Positions 7,457 through 16,026 of a stretch of DNA of 48,432 bases are shown here, piece by piece. Where the stretch lies: assembly GCA_011052815.1 (NCBI GenBank), contig DRIG01000029.1, forward strand, positions 1 through 48,432. The letters run 5' to 3'. This DNA is from a candidate division WOR-3 bacterium (GTDB taxonomy: Bacteria > Hydrothermota > Tepidihabitantia > SM23-42). A program made the position numbers and the translations under genes. Every line of letters begins with the position of its first letter. Position 1 is the stretch's first letter. The notes beneath the pieces are model-generated. The model had not been told where the DNA came from, did not search any database, and saw nothing but the letters and a program-made list of their open reading frames with translations.

Positions 7457-9574
7457 ATGGGACGGATAAGGACTGCGATCTTCTCTTCAGGTGTTGTCAT
7501 GGTCATCGGCCAGACCATTATGATTCGAGAGGCGCTTGTGCTCTTCGGCGGTTACGAGCTTGTTTCCGGAGTTCTTTTGTGCTTCTGGCTGCTCTGGGGA
7601 GGCCTGGGAAGTTTTATTTTTTCAAAGATAAGATTGAAACACCAATCCGTGAATGTTTATGCATCGCTGCTTATCCTGCTGGCTCTTTCTCTTATCTTCT
7701 CGATTACTTTTATGAGATTCGCATTGAAACTTTTCTCCCTGCCTTTCGGCGAGGTGATCGGTCTGGAAAAGATCCTGGAGATATCCTTTTTGAGCCTGGC
7801 TCCGACCTGTATTATATTCGGCGCACTCTATCCCGCCGCTTCGAGAATACTTGAACCGGCAAAGGTCTATCTTCTTGAAGGCCTGGGTGCCTTTCTCGGT
7901 GGTCTCTTACTTACCTTTATCCTGCTCCTCTTCCTGCCTCCTTACGCCATCATCCTCATTGCAGTGGTTCTTTTAGGGGTCTGCGCATGTATTGTAACGG
8001 CGAAACCGGGACTTCTGGTCTTCCCGTTTTTGCTTCTTTTCCTTTTTATCAAGATCCCTGCTTTTGAACTGACGATGCGCCGGGTTCAGATGCCCGGCCA
8101 GAATCTGCTCGCTGTAAAGGAGTCGAAATACGGTATGATTGCAGTCACCCGGACAGAAAACCAGCTGAATTTTTATACAAACGGCGTGTTCGATTTCACC
8201 TATCCCGACCTCTATACCAGTGAAGAGGCGGTTCATTATTCTCTTCTTCTGCATCCGGCACCGCAAAAGGTTCTGCTCGTGGGAGGCGGAATCGGAAATT
8301 GTATAAAGCAAATATTCAAACATCCCGATGTCAGGGAAGTGACATACCTTGAGCTCGACCCGCTCTTTTTCAAGATGGGTGAGGAATATATCAGAGAGAG
8401 GTTGACTTCAGTCCCAGGCTTGAAGGTGATATTCGGAGATGCACGGTTTTTCATCAAAAATACCACTGACCGCTATGACGTGATTATCATCAATCTGCCG
8501 GATCCGATAAATGCTCAACTCAATCGTTTCTATACAAAAGAGTTTTTCTTCGAGATCCGTCGGATCCTTGAACCCGACGGAATTTTATCGATCAAGATCA
8601 CGGCACCGCCGGATATCGTCAGTCCACTCTTCGGCCAGCTCCTTAATACGATCCATCGGACACTCGGTTGCTCTTACCGATATAAGGTCTGTCTTCCTGC
8701 AGCGCGTATGACATTTATCGCATCAAACCATCATCCGATTGACACGGATGGTCTTGCACGATTACTTAACCAGAGGATTCAGGAGAGGCATCTTGATCTC
8801 AAATACGTCAATGAATACTTTTTCCTTTACAATCTCACTTCGGAGAAATTGAATTATTTAAAAAGGCGTATTCAAGAATCCCGGGGCGTTATAAATACAG
8901 ATCTGAAACCGGTCTGTTATTATTTCACGACTATCTTATGGGGCGGCGTCGTATCCGGCGGTTTGAGAAATCTCTTTATCAGACTCTTTGCACTCAGCCC
9001 CTGGTGGTTTTTCGTTCCCCTGATTTTAATTTTTGTCTTTTTCAGACATAAATCAATGGTCTATATATCGGTGTTTTCAATGGGCGCGAGTGAAATCTCC
9101 GCCGAAGTGATTTTGATTATCCTCTTTCAAACTTCATATGGATATTTATATGGATGGATCGGCGGTATCATTGCATTCTATATGCTGGGGCTCGCCCTCG
9201 GAACAATCCTCTATCTGCGCTCACCGTTTAAAAAGGGGAATTTGGTCATCTTGCTTTCATACGTCGAGTTCATCACCGCACTCTATTTTATCACGATCAT
9301 CGGAATTTCCCTTGTCAAAATCCCGGGCACGAATCTTCTCATTTCAGTCCTGATATTCATCGGCGGCGTCCTCGGCGGCATACATTTTCCATTGAGTATT
9401 GATATTTTGAAGAAGAGGGCGGCGGGGATACTTTACGGCGTGGACCTCATCGGTTCAGGACTCGGCGCCCTGATAACGGCGATCATCTTCATCCCGATCC
9501 TGGGTATTGTCTTCACCCTTTTTATCTTTACGGTCTTGAATATCCTGATTGCAGTGGGGTTGAGGACGGTCTGA
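7457..9574 (+). CDS. Membrane-embedded spermidine synthase-like protein
   Basis: This 705-aa polytopic protein has an aminopropyltransferase-like domain placed between membrane regions. Several hydrophobic helices (residues about 5-200) come first. The soluble Rossmann domain follows, with the nucleotide-binding motif LLVGGGIGNCIKQIFKH, the acidic end LELDP and YDVIIINLPDP. At least six more helices end the protein. In true spermidine synthases the catalytic position of the last motif is Asp; here it reads NLPDP, as in other 'fused MFS/spermidine synthase' proteins of unknown substrate. Polyamine production is therefore uncertain. It may make or move a long-chain or branched amine, or be a methyltransferase-like enzyme. 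Predicted leaderless. Confidence 0.85.
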   Translation: MGRIRTAIFSSGVVMVIGQTIMIREALVLFGGYELVSGVLLCFWLLWGGLGSFIFSKIRLKHQSVNVYASLLILLALSLIFSITFMRFALKLFSLPFGEVIGLEKILEISFLSLAPTCIIFGALYPAASRILEPAKVYLLEGLGAFLGGLLLTFILLLFLPPYAIILIAVVLLGVCACIVTAKPGLLVFPFLLLFLFIKIPAFELTMRRVQMPGQNLLAVKESKYGMIAVTRTENQLNFYTNGVFDFTYPDLYTSEEAVHYSLLLHPAPQKVLLVGGGIGNCIKQIFKHPDVREVTYLELDPLFFKMGEEYIRERLTSVPGLKVIFGDARFFIKNTTDRYDVIIINLPDPINAQLNRFYTKEFFFEIRRILEPDGILSIKITAPPDIVSPLFGQLLNTIHRTLGCSYRYKVCLPAARMTFIASNHHPIDTDGLARLLNQRIQERHLDLKYVNEYFFLYNLTSEKLNYLKRRIQESRGVINTDLKPVCYYFTTILWGGVVSGGLRNLFIRLFALSPWWFFVPLILIFVFFRHKSMVYISVFSMGASEISAEVILIILFQTSYGYLYGWIGGIIAFYMLGLALGTILYLRSPFKKGNLVILLSYVEFITALYFITIIGISLVKIPGTNLLISVLIFIGGVLGGIHFPLSIDILKKRAAGILYGVDLIGSGLGALITAIIFIPILGIVFTLFIFTVLNILIAVGLRTV

Positions 9575-9583
9575 AACAGCTGT

Positions 9584-10468
9584 TTATTTTTCCGTATCGA
9601 CCAATCTGCTCAGTGCTTCCTGATACCGTGCCACGGTCTTTTCCACGATATCGGGCGGCAGTTCCGGCGGTGGTGAATTTTTGTCCCAGTCAGTGCCTGA
9701 CAGATAGTCGCGCACGAACTGTTTATCAAAAGACGCCTGGGAACCACCCGGTTTATAGAGGGCAGGGTCCCAGAAACGGCTTGAGTCCGGGGTGAAGATT
9801 TCATCGATGAGGATTATCTTTTCATTAATTCTTCCGAATTCGAACTTTGTATCGGCGATGATGATGTTGTGTTCCCGGGCATAATCGTGTGCGAAATTAT
9901 ACAGTTCAATACTCTTCTGTTTGATGAATTCCGCATCCTCTGTCGGGATGAGTTCTTTCATCTTTTCAAAGGTTATATTTTCATCATGGCCGGTATGTGA
10001 TTTTGTCGCAGGCGTAAACAGGGGAGAGGGTAATTTGTCACCCTGTTTTAGATTATCAATCTTTAATCCACCGATCATCCCGGTCTTTTGATAATCACGC
10101 CAGCCCGAGCCGGCGATATAGCCGCGCACCACACATTCCACGTCAATGGGTGCGGTCTTCTTCACCAGCATTGATCTGCCTTCAAGTATTTCTCGGTATT
10201 TTGCCAGCTCTGCGGGGTATTCTTCGATCCGGTCCGTGATGAAGTGGTTTTCAATGATTCCCTGAGTCGCCTTGAACCAGAACACAGATAGTTTATTCAA
10301 GATTATCCCTTTTTGCGGAATGAGGGTGGGCAGGATATAATCGAATGCGGAGATGCGGTCGGTCGCGACAATGAGATATGTTTCGCCGAGGTCGAATATT
10401 TCACGCACCTTGCCGGATTTCAATTTCTTTATGTCGGGAAGAACGACTTCGCCTATCGGTTTACTCAT
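9584..10468 (-). CDS. purC: Phosphoribosylaminoimidazole-succinocarboxamide synthase
   Basis: This 294-aa SAICAR synthetase catalyses ATP-dependent ligation of aspartate to CAIR in de novo purine synthesis. Recognisable elements are the N-terminal KLKSGKVREIFDLG phosphate-binding hairpin, ATDRISAFD, the substrate loop VECVVRGYIAGSGW, and DTKFEFG and LIDEIFTPDSSRFW near the end. The length fits the longer, yeast-like branch of PurC rather than the ~240-aa E. coli form. It overlaps the upstream hypothetical gene by 8 bases, so the two share a transcript. purN lies far away at 33.6 kb, so purine genes are scattered here. Confidence 0.95.
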   Translation of the reverse strand: MSKPIGEVVLPDIKKLKSGKVREIFDLGETYLIVATDRISAFDYILPTLIPQKGIILNKLSVFWFKATQGIIENHFITDRIEEYPAELAKYREILEGRSMLVKKTAPIDVECVVRGYIAGSGWRDYQKTGMIGGLKIDNLKQGDKLPSPLFTPATKSHTGHDENITFEKMKELIPTEDAEFIKQKSIELYNFAHDYAREHNIIIADTKFEFGRINEKIILIDEIFTPDSSRFWDPALYKPGGSQASFDKQFVRDYLSGTDWDKNSPPPELPPDIVEKTVARYQEALSRLVDTEK

Positions 10469-10874
10469 AGAATCTTATATCCTTTACTGCACTGAGCACC
10501 GCGAAAATCCTTTCGTTATTACTCTCAGGATCGATCGGTGTGAAGAAAAAACCCCGGCGCTGCGGTGAATAACCCAGGGTTAATCCGTAGAGCACTTCTC
10601 CGTCGACGAATTCGACCTTTACTTTTTTACCGATCAGTTTCTGGTCTTTCACCTGATCAAAGGTCCTCTTCACCACGGGTCGGCTTTTGTCGAGTCCGCC
10701 CAGTTCTTTTACAAAGAAGACCGCTTTGAGGGCGGCCATCTTCACGGCGATGGACCGGTCTCCTCCATCTTCTTTGACGACGAGATGGAATACATCTTTA
10801 CCGGGCTGGAAATCGGTTGTGTATCCTCTTTTGACCTCGCCGTCGAGGTAACGGACAACCACTTTATTCGGCAT
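10461..10874 (-). CDS. Hypothetical protein with duplicated small beta domain
   Basis: I do not recognise the family with certainty; it resembles short proteins sometimes filed as DUF6982. The 137-aa sequence contains two related units: residues about 4-35 (VVVRYLDGEVKRGYT, DFQPG, FHLVVKED) and about 84-117 (VKVEFVDGEVLYGLT, GYSPQ, FFFTPID). Each reads as strand-DGE-strand-G-turn-P-strand, like SH3- or Sm-like barrels, so the protein is probably an internal duplication. It is cytoplasmic. It precedes purC with an 8-base overlap, and its own promoter gives a leaderless mRNA. A ligand-binding or regulatory role is possible but not shown. Confidence 0.7.
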   Translation of the reverse strand: MPNKVVVRYLDGEVKRGYTTDFQPGKDVFHLVVKEDGGDRSIAVKMAALKAVFFVKELGGLDKSRPVVKRTFDQVKDQKLIGKKVKVEFVDGEVLYGLTLGYSPQRRGFFFTPIDPESNNERIFAVLSAVKDIRFYE

Positions 10875-10879
10875 AGGCT

Positions 10880-10907
10880 ATTCTATTCATTATGCCTGCC
10901 ATGTCAA
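10880..10907 (-). promoter_or_regulatory. Promoter giving a leaderless mRNA (hypothetical-purC)
   Basis: Minus strand: TTGACA (10907-10902), 16-base spacer, TAGAAT (10885-10880), then 5 bases to ATG 10874. No SD is visible. Confidence 0.7.
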
Positions 10908-10935
10908 GGGTGAAGAGAAACCGTAAATCAGGGAC

Positions 10936-10964
10936 TTGACTTATGCAGAAGAGAATAGTATACT
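10936..10964 (+). promoter_or_regulatory. Promoter of outer-membrane protein gene
   Basis: TTGACT (10936-10941), 17-base spacer, TATACT (10959-10964). AGGAGG at 10971-10976 lies almost at the predicted 5' end of the mRNA. Confidence 0.65.
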
Positions 10965-10982
10965 TACACCAGGAGGTGGCCG

Positions 10983-12392
10983 ATGGATAAGATTAAAGTC
11001 GTGGCGGTGATTATCGGGTGTTGCATGGTCCTGTGCCCGATTTACGCCGGTAATACAAGATTCTCAGGAATGGGTGATCTCGCCTTTTTGTTTGAAGATG
11101 ATTTTTCCAGATTTGCTCTCTATGACTTCGCCGGGATTTCAGCGGCGTTTTTTGAATACGATTCTGTGTCCAGCACTGCATTGCGCGGGTCAGGGCTCTT
11201 TGAGTCGTGGCGTGATGATTCCCTTACATACTATGCACTCGGTGACGCAATTCCAGATAAGCTCGTGGAGTACGCGCCGGTCGAAGCGATCGCCTTTTAT
11301 GATACAATACCGGTATTCGGTCTTATCCCCTGTGAATTGGTCTATGAATCGCGGCGCACCGAGGAGACCTATAATCAATTCGGAGAGATGTCTGAACCCC
11401 AGGCATGGGGTCTGCGATTGGGCTATTCCCAGCTTGAACGCCGCATCGAAGAAGAAATAGATTATCTGAGAACACCGTCTCTGTATCTTGTGTATGCAAA
11501 GCCTCTTTCTGATAATCTGAAGCTGGGTATATCCGGAGACGGCTTTTACGGAGTTTACAGTTCACAGGATAATACAGACAAGGTTACACTCTCGCCTTTT
11601 GGAGGCGGTGGAGGAATCAGTTACAACAACGGGATTCTGGCGCTGGGTATGAACCTCGAATATCACTATCCGATCTTCAAATATGAAGGGCCTTTTGCAG
11701 ACGAACAGTTCAGCGGCCATGCGGTCTCACCGGTGTTCGGCGCACTCCTTGCATTCTCAAACATAAAGTGGAGTAGTGCATTGAGCTACAGATGGGTTAA
11801 ATTGAACGGCTCTTCAGACGGTAACAGCATCGGAAGTTTGAAGATAAAAGGATATTCTGCAAAGAGTGTGTTCAGGATGAGCTCTTACTTTCTACGCGCT
11901 GCAGGATTTTTTGAATATCACAACAACCTTCCTCTGTATATCGATGAGAACGACAGTATCTGGTTTGAGACCGGGTACAGTTCTTACAGGTTCGGCGGCG
12001 GTCTGGGGATAAGTTTGACCAGACTGACAGCCGGTTTTGAAGGCAGGTATGGTCGGTCTGAGTCTGATGATCGGGTGGCGGGAACAGTGAGAAGATCGAG
12101 CGATTACGGAGTCCGGATCGGTGCTGAACTGGAAGTCGTCAGAGAATTTTTCCTGAGGGGCGGTTATAATTACAGTGAATTTGATCCCGACCTGGAAAAT
12201 TCGAACGGCATGAATGATCATACGGTCACCAACATTCTGACCTGCGGTTTCGGTATCAATCTCTTTGCGGATTCACGCATCGACTTCGCCTACAATTATA
12301 AACAGAGCCATCTGATGCTGACGGACGAGCGGGTGACAGATCACATCTTCTTTATCTATCTGAAACGTTTTCTGGGGTTGAATGAAATGTGA
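10983..12392 (+). CDS. Putative outer-membrane beta-barrel protein
   Basis: This 469-aa protein begins with a signal peptide (KVVAVIIGCCMVLCPIYAG). After it comes GNTRFSGMGDLAF, an opening seen in PorV/UPF0164-like outer-membrane proteins of bacteria with Por/T9SS-type secretion. The remainder is rich in alternating aromatic/polar residues (e.g. YSSYRFGGGLGISLTRLTAGFEGRYG and FFLRGGYNYSEF in pieces), as expected for amphipathic transmembrane strands. It ends HIFFIYLKRFLGLNEM with an aromatic-containing last strand region. The function is probably pore or envelope structure. A link to export of the sorting-domain proteins in this window is plausible but only inferred. Confidence 0.6.
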   Translation: MDKIKVVAVIIGCCMVLCPIYAGNTRFSGMGDLAFLFEDDFSRFALYDFAGISAAFFEYDSVSSTALRGSGLFESWRDDSLTYYALGDAIPDKLVEYAPVEAIAFYDTIPVFGLIPCELVYESRRTEETYNQFGEMSEPQAWGLRLGYSQLERRIEEEIDYLRTPSLYLVYAKPLSDNLKLGISGDGFYGVYSSQDNTDKVTLSPFGGGGGISYNNGILALGMNLEYHYPIFKYEGPFADEQFSGHAVSPVFGALLAFSNIKWSSALSYRWVKLNGSSDGNSIGSLKIKGYSAKSVFRMSSYFLRAAGFFEYHNNLPLYIDENDSIWFETGYSSYRFGGGLGISLTRLTAGFEGRYGRSESDDRVAGTVRRSSDYGVRIGAELEVVREFFLRGGYNYSEFDPDLENSNGMNDHTVTNILTCGFGINLFADSRIDFAYNYKQSHLMLTDERVTDHIFFIYLKRFLGLNEM

Positions 12393-12409
12393 TCGTCTTT
12401 CCGACCCTA

Positions 12410-12437
12410 TTGACGGAAAATCAATTATGTATATAAT
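12410..12437 (+). promoter_or_regulatory. Promoter of glycosidase-like gene, long leader
   Basis: TTGACG (12410-12415), 16-base spacer, TATAAT (12432-12437). The leader to ATG 12586 is about 140 bases. It holds two further SD-like sites (AGGAGGAGG from 12443 and AGGAGG from 12535) without a convincing gene after them. Confidence 0.55.
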
Positions 12438-12585
12438 AAAAATAAGGAGGAGGTCCTTTTTATTCGATTTCCGTTTACGAAAAACAGAATTCAAAGAGAA
12501 GGTATGCTAACTGAGATTTGGTATAGAAAGCATAGGAGGTTTTTAAAAACTTGGATATCGAGGTTCATAAGAAAGTGAGGGTAAG

Positions 12586-14355
12586 ATGAGCAAATTTTTA
12601 TATCTGATTTTTCTTTTTTTAACACCCGCTGTCCTGTTGAGCCAGATCCCCGGTAATATCGTGGTCTATCCTGATTCTGAGAAGATACCGATATCACCTT
12701 ATCTCTTCGGCTCCGGTGATGAGATGACGGCCTGTTTTTCGCCGCTTGCAGACATCCAGCCTTTGATTACCGCGACCCGGCCTTCACTTTTGCGCTTCGG
12801 CGGGATCGGCGCCGAGTACTTTGACTGGCAGGGTGATTCTCTCGGTGGTCTGTTCTATCTTGACTTTTTTGATACATTGATAATCCCGTCTCCGGTCTAT
12901 TTCGGTATCGACAGTTTTTTACGCATCTGTGAGGCGATCGGTGCCGAGCCCATCCTCACGGTCAATATGCAGATCGGAGATACGGCGCTCGCCCGTAATA
13001 TGGTGGAATATGTTAATGGAGATACAACGACGCCCCTGGGGAACTTACGCGCCCATCGCGGACATCCGGCACCATATAATGTTTCCATCTGGAGTCTGGG
13101 TAATGAACCCGATATCGCCGGAGGCCAGTGGCCTGTTCCTCCCTGGGGTTACTGGACGTTTTACCGCCACTACAACATTCCTTTTTCAAACTGGTCCTGG
13201 CAGGATTCCGCTTTCTGGACGCCGCAGGATTTTGCAAGTTTGATTCCCCTTTATGTGAACAGTATGGAGAACGCCAGTCCTATTCCTCTTGAGTTTATCT
13301 ATTCCATCGCCGGTAATCCTGCATGGGTCAGACCGGTTATCGAGCCCAATATCAACCTGATCGATTATCTTGATGTTCACTATTATCCGAGCAGTGCCTC
13401 TGATACCATAGCTGATACGACTGATTATATAGAATGGCTCAGAAAGTCGGATACGATATTCGCCGCAGAACCGTATATCCAGAGCTTCAGGGATTCCCTC
13501 AATGCAATCGGTGCGAGCAACATCGAACCGATCGTGCTTGAGTACAACGCCGGTATGATAATGATTCCCGATCATCTGTGGTGGAACTATCTGACAGGAC
13601 TCTTTATCGCCGATTGTATCGGCCACTGGATGCATGCAGGCCTTAAGATGGCGGCGGTCTACAGCATCCATGAAGGAGACTCCAGTAATCCGGGGGATTT
13701 CCCATATTTCGGTGTGATCAGGGGTGATACGGCAAGTCGGCGCATGCCTTCCTATGTGCTGGAGCTCTATAATACATACTTCGGAGATACACTCATATGC
13801 GCCTTTTCCGACCACAAAAACACCGGCTACGGTATAGAGTGCTGGGCTTCAAAGCGCTCGTCAGACAACAGATATGCACTGGTGGTCGTTAATAAAACCC
13901 TGGACACGACTTATGCGATGACCATCCAGATTCATGATTCCATCCAGTTGTATCGGCTGCGAAACATCACCAATAATGCTCCAATCGGTGCTCCATACAA
14001 CGGGACGACCGGGATCGAGGATCAGGGGCTCTTTGTACCGGACAGCATCCATTCCGGAGTCAGTTATCTTAATCAGGTGTTTGTTCCGGCGAGTGTTTCT
14101 CTTTTAGAGGTACTTCCTTATACAGGAATCGCCGAGGAGTCGAAGACAACGATACCTGATTTCAGAATTCCGATGATAGTCAGGAAAGGCGTGGTTCTGG
14201 AGGTACCGAGGGGTACTTATACGCTTTATTCAGTCACGGGCCGTAAAGTAGAATACTGGCGTGACACCGAAAAGTTGAGTATTCCTTACCTGCCCCAGGG
14301 GATCTATTTTTTAAGGACCGAGCCGGCTGTTTACCGAAAGATTATCATCTTTTAA
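12586..14355 (+). CDS. Secreted clan-A glycoside hydrolase-like protein with sorting domain
   Basis: This 589-aa protein has a signal peptide (FLYLIFLFLTPAVLLSQ), a TIM-barrel catalytic region and a C-terminal sorting domain. The barrel shows PSLLRFGGIGAEYFDW near strand 2, WSLGNEPDIAGG (probable acid/base Glu in NEP) and PIVLEYNAGM (probable nucleophile Glu). This arrangement is typical of GH-A clan enzymes such as GH51/GH79/GH39. A beta-sandwich segment follows (CWASKRSSDNRYALVVVNKT). The last 75 residues (IPMIVRKGVV, YTLYSVTGRKV, LPQGIYFLR, YRKIIIF) form the T9SS-like tail. It likely acts on surface or extracellular polysaccharide; the substrate is unknown. The SD is weak (GAGGGT). Confidence 0.75.
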   Translation: MSKFLYLIFLFLTPAVLLSQIPGNIVVYPDSEKIPISPYLFGSGDEMTACFSPLADIQPLITATRPSLLRFGGIGAEYFDWQGDSLGGLFYLDFFDTLIIPSPVYFGIDSFLRICEAIGAEPILTVNMQIGDTALARNMVEYVNGDTTTPLGNLRAHRGHPAPYNVSIWSLGNEPDIAGGQWPVPPWGYWTFYRHYNIPFSNWSWQDSAFWTPQDFASLIPLYVNSMENASPIPLEFIYSIAGNPAWVRPVIEPNINLIDYLDVHYYPSSASDTIADTTDYIEWLRKSDTIFAAEPYIQSFRDSLNAIGASNIEPIVLEYNAGMIMIPDHLWWNYLTGLFIADCIGHWMHAGLKMAAVYSIHEGDSSNPGDFPYFGVIRGDTASRRMPSYVLELYNTYFGDTLICAFSDHKNTGYGIECWASKRSSDNRYALVVVNKTLDTTYAMTIQIHDSIQLYRLRNITNNAPIGAPYNGTTGIEDQGLFVPDSIHSGVSYLNQVFVPASVSLLEVLPYTGIAEESKTTIPDFRIPMIVRKGVVLEVPRGTYTLYSVTGRKVEYWRDTEKLSIPYLPQGIYFLRTEPAVYRKIIIF

Positions 14356-14366
14356 GGGATACAAGA

Positions 14367-14394
14367 TTGACAAACTCCGGATTATTATTATAAT
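14367..14394 (+). promoter_or_regulatory. Promoter of two small genes
   Basis: TTGACA (14367-14372), 16-base spacer, TATAAT (14389-14394). AAGGAGG follows just before ATG 14467. Confidence 0.7.
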
Positions 14395-14466
14395 TTTCCG
14401 ATTACTTTCGAAGAGGTCGGACAGGTTTGCTGAATCGACGGCCTGATTTATATCGAAGGAGGTTAT

Positions 14467-14682
14467 ATGATAGACAAAGAGACACAAAGACAGATTCTGG
14501 CGAATATGGATGCGGCGGCCGAGCAGGCGAAAGAGGATTTCAAGAAACTGCCCGAAGAGACCAGACGTCTTGCTGCGGCATGGATAAAGAAGTGGTATCT
14601 CAAAGCAGGATACAGACGACTCGGCCGTTTTCTTGTAGCATACGCCAAGGAAACAGAGAAGAAAGAAAAGGAGAGATCGTGA
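14467..14682 (+). CDS. Small charged helical protein, 71 aa
   Basis: This small gene has a good SD (GAAGGAGGTTAT) directly before ATG 14467 and a promoter 73 bases upstream. The protein is highly charged and predicted all-helical (MIDKETQRQILANMDAAAEQ, then PEETRRLAAAWIKKWY and a basic tail), with no membrane segment. I do not recognise it. Its stop codon overlaps the GTG of the next gene (GTGA), so the two are translationally coupled; a soluble partner for the small membrane protein that follows is a reasonable guess. Confidence 0.65.
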   Translation: MIDKETQRQILANMDAAAEQAKEDFKKLPEETRRLAAAWIKKWYLKAGYRRLGRFLVAYAKETEKKEKERS

Positions 14683-14885
14683 AGAAGCTGGGGATCATTC
14701 TTATTATTATCGGAATCGCTGTCATGGTGCTGGGGATTCAGCAGACTACGGCGATTCACAATTATAATGCCGCTTTATCGTCCCATGATAATATCAAGAA
14801 TGATACTTTTGCAATTTTAACAGGCCTTTTCGGCGGCGCCGTTGTCATCGCCGGCTGGATAGTTGCCATAAAAAAGAAACGCTGA
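14679..14885 (+). CDS. Small membrane protein, 68 aa
   Basis: The start is GTG 14679 in the GTGA overlap with the upstream stop, supported by AAGGAG 9 bases before; a longer frame reaching back to 14427 would run out of frame through the preceding gene and was rejected. Two transmembrane helices are clear (LGIILIIIGIAVMVLGI and ILTGLFGGAVVIAGWIVAI), joined by a polar loop and ending KKKR, so both termini are probably cytoplasmic. The family is unknown; it may be a small envelope or stress protein. Confidence 0.65.
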   Translation: MKKLGIILIIIGIAVMVLGIQQTTAIHNYNAALSSHDNIKNDTFAILTGLFGGAVVIAGWIVAIKKKR

Positions 14886-14898
14886 TCTTTTCACGAGT

Positions 14899-16026
14899 TT
14901 ATTCGATTCTCTTCTGAAGTCGTAAAGAACTGAATACAAGGAAGAAGATTCCGAATACCGCAAGTATCATTATTTCTTTATAAATATCGATGATACCGGC
15001 GTTCTTCAAGAGAATGCCGCGTACGATAATGAGGAAGTAGGTCATTGGATTGACATATGCTATCCAGCGGACAAGGGTTGGAATACTTGAGATGGGGAAG
15101 AAGAGACCTGAGAGGAGGAACGTCGGCATCATCACCGGAAACACCGTGAGCATCGCCTGCATCTGGGTTCTGGAGACCGATGCGGCGAACAGCCCGAAGC
15201 CGAGTGTCGTGAAGAGGAATATTATCGAGGTGAAGAAGAGAAGCAGTAGATTCCCGCGGATGTAGATGTGAAAAAGGAATTTTGCGACGGATAATATCAG
15301 CACCACTTCGATGAATCCTACAAAGACAAAGGGGATTGTTTTACCGAGAATGAATTCCCATCGTTTCAGCGGTGAAACGAGTACCTGCTCAAGCGTTCCC
15401 AGTTCCCTCTCCCTGGAGATCGCCATCGCGGTTAAAAGCGATGTAATGATGAAAAGAATCATACAGATGATTCCGGGAACCATGTAATGAGAGCTCTTCA
15501 GTTCTTCATTATACCATATTCTTACACTGGGGGTGATCTTCGGCAGGGACATGGATTGTATCTGCATTAAATTCCGTTCTTCAACGATCTTGAGTGAGAA
15601 TGTCCTGATTATTTCGAGGATATAATTTTTTATTATCGTCGCGGAGTTGGCGTCTGAACCGTCGCCGATGATCATAAGAGAAGCGGTGGTATTGCGGGCG
15701 ATCTTTTTCGAAAAATCGGATGGAATTATGATAACGACCTTTGCTTTACCAGTTTTAAGGAACTCTTCGGGTTCAGAGATTGACGTTTGCTCTGGAGAGA
15801 CTTCAGAGAAGTAATTGGAGGTGAAAAATGAACTGCTTAAAGCACGACTTATGGAAGTGCGGTCGTTGTCGAAGATGACGAGGGTGACATTTTTAATATC
15901 GGTCGTGGCTACATAACCGAAGATAATCAACTGGATGATCGGGGATATAACCAGGATGAAGAGCATACGTTTATCTCTGATGGTCTGGATGAGTTCTTTC
16001 TTTATCAGGGTGGCGATTATCTGCAT
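14899..16026 (-). CDS. ABC-2 type permease (YbhR/YhhJ-like), second
   Basis: This 375-aa permease is the last gene of a five-gene exporter operon. The start is ATG 16026, in an ATGA overlap with the upstream permease stop; the longer in-frame start at 16110 was rejected. The layout is typical of ABC2_membrane_3: one N-terminal helix (MLFILVISPIIQLIIFGYVA), a large extracytoplasmic domain (about residues 45-170) and five helices in the C-terminal half, with the ERELGTLEQVLVSPL coupling motif. Together with its partner it should form the heterodimeric channel of a drug or lipid exporter. Confidence 0.9.
   Translation of the reverse strand: MQIIATLIKKELIQTIRDKRMLFILVISPIIQLIIFGYVATTDIKNVTLVIFDNDRTSISRALSSSFFTSNYFSEVSPEQTSISEPEEFLKTGKAKVVIIIPSDFSKKIARNTTASLMIIGDGSDANSATIIKNYILEIIRTFSLKIVEERNLMQIQSMSLPKITPSVRIWYNEELKSSHYMVPGIICMILFIITSLLTAMAISRERELGTLEQVLVSPLKRWEFILGKTIPFVFVGFIEVVLILSVAKFLFHIYIRGNLLLLFFTSIIFLFTTLGFGLFAASVSRTQMQAMLTVFPVMMPTFLLSGLFFPISSIPTLVRWIAYVNPMTYFLIIVRGILLKNAGIIDIYKEIMILAVFGIFFLVFSSLRLQKRIE

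Noticed and set aside
7123-7854. 243-aa plus-strand ORF spanning yebC and the spermidine synthase-like gene
   Set aside because: It crosses two well-supported genes on different strands and both of their promoters.
12551-12589. Short TTG-initiated leader ORF overlapping the glycosidase start (ATGA)
   Set aside because: It has only 12 codons, SD spacing is poor (11 bases) and there is no attenuator hairpin or codon bias to support a leader peptide.
13186-13815. 209-aa minus-strand ORF inside the glycosidase-like gene
   Set aside because: Shadow frame without SD or family features, opposite a gene with a signal peptide, catalytic motifs and sorting domain.
14427-14885. 152-aa frame covering the small charged gene and the membrane gene
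   Set aside because: Its first half lies out of frame over the 71-aa gene with a good SD; GTG 14679 in the GTGA overlap, with its own SD, is the likely start.
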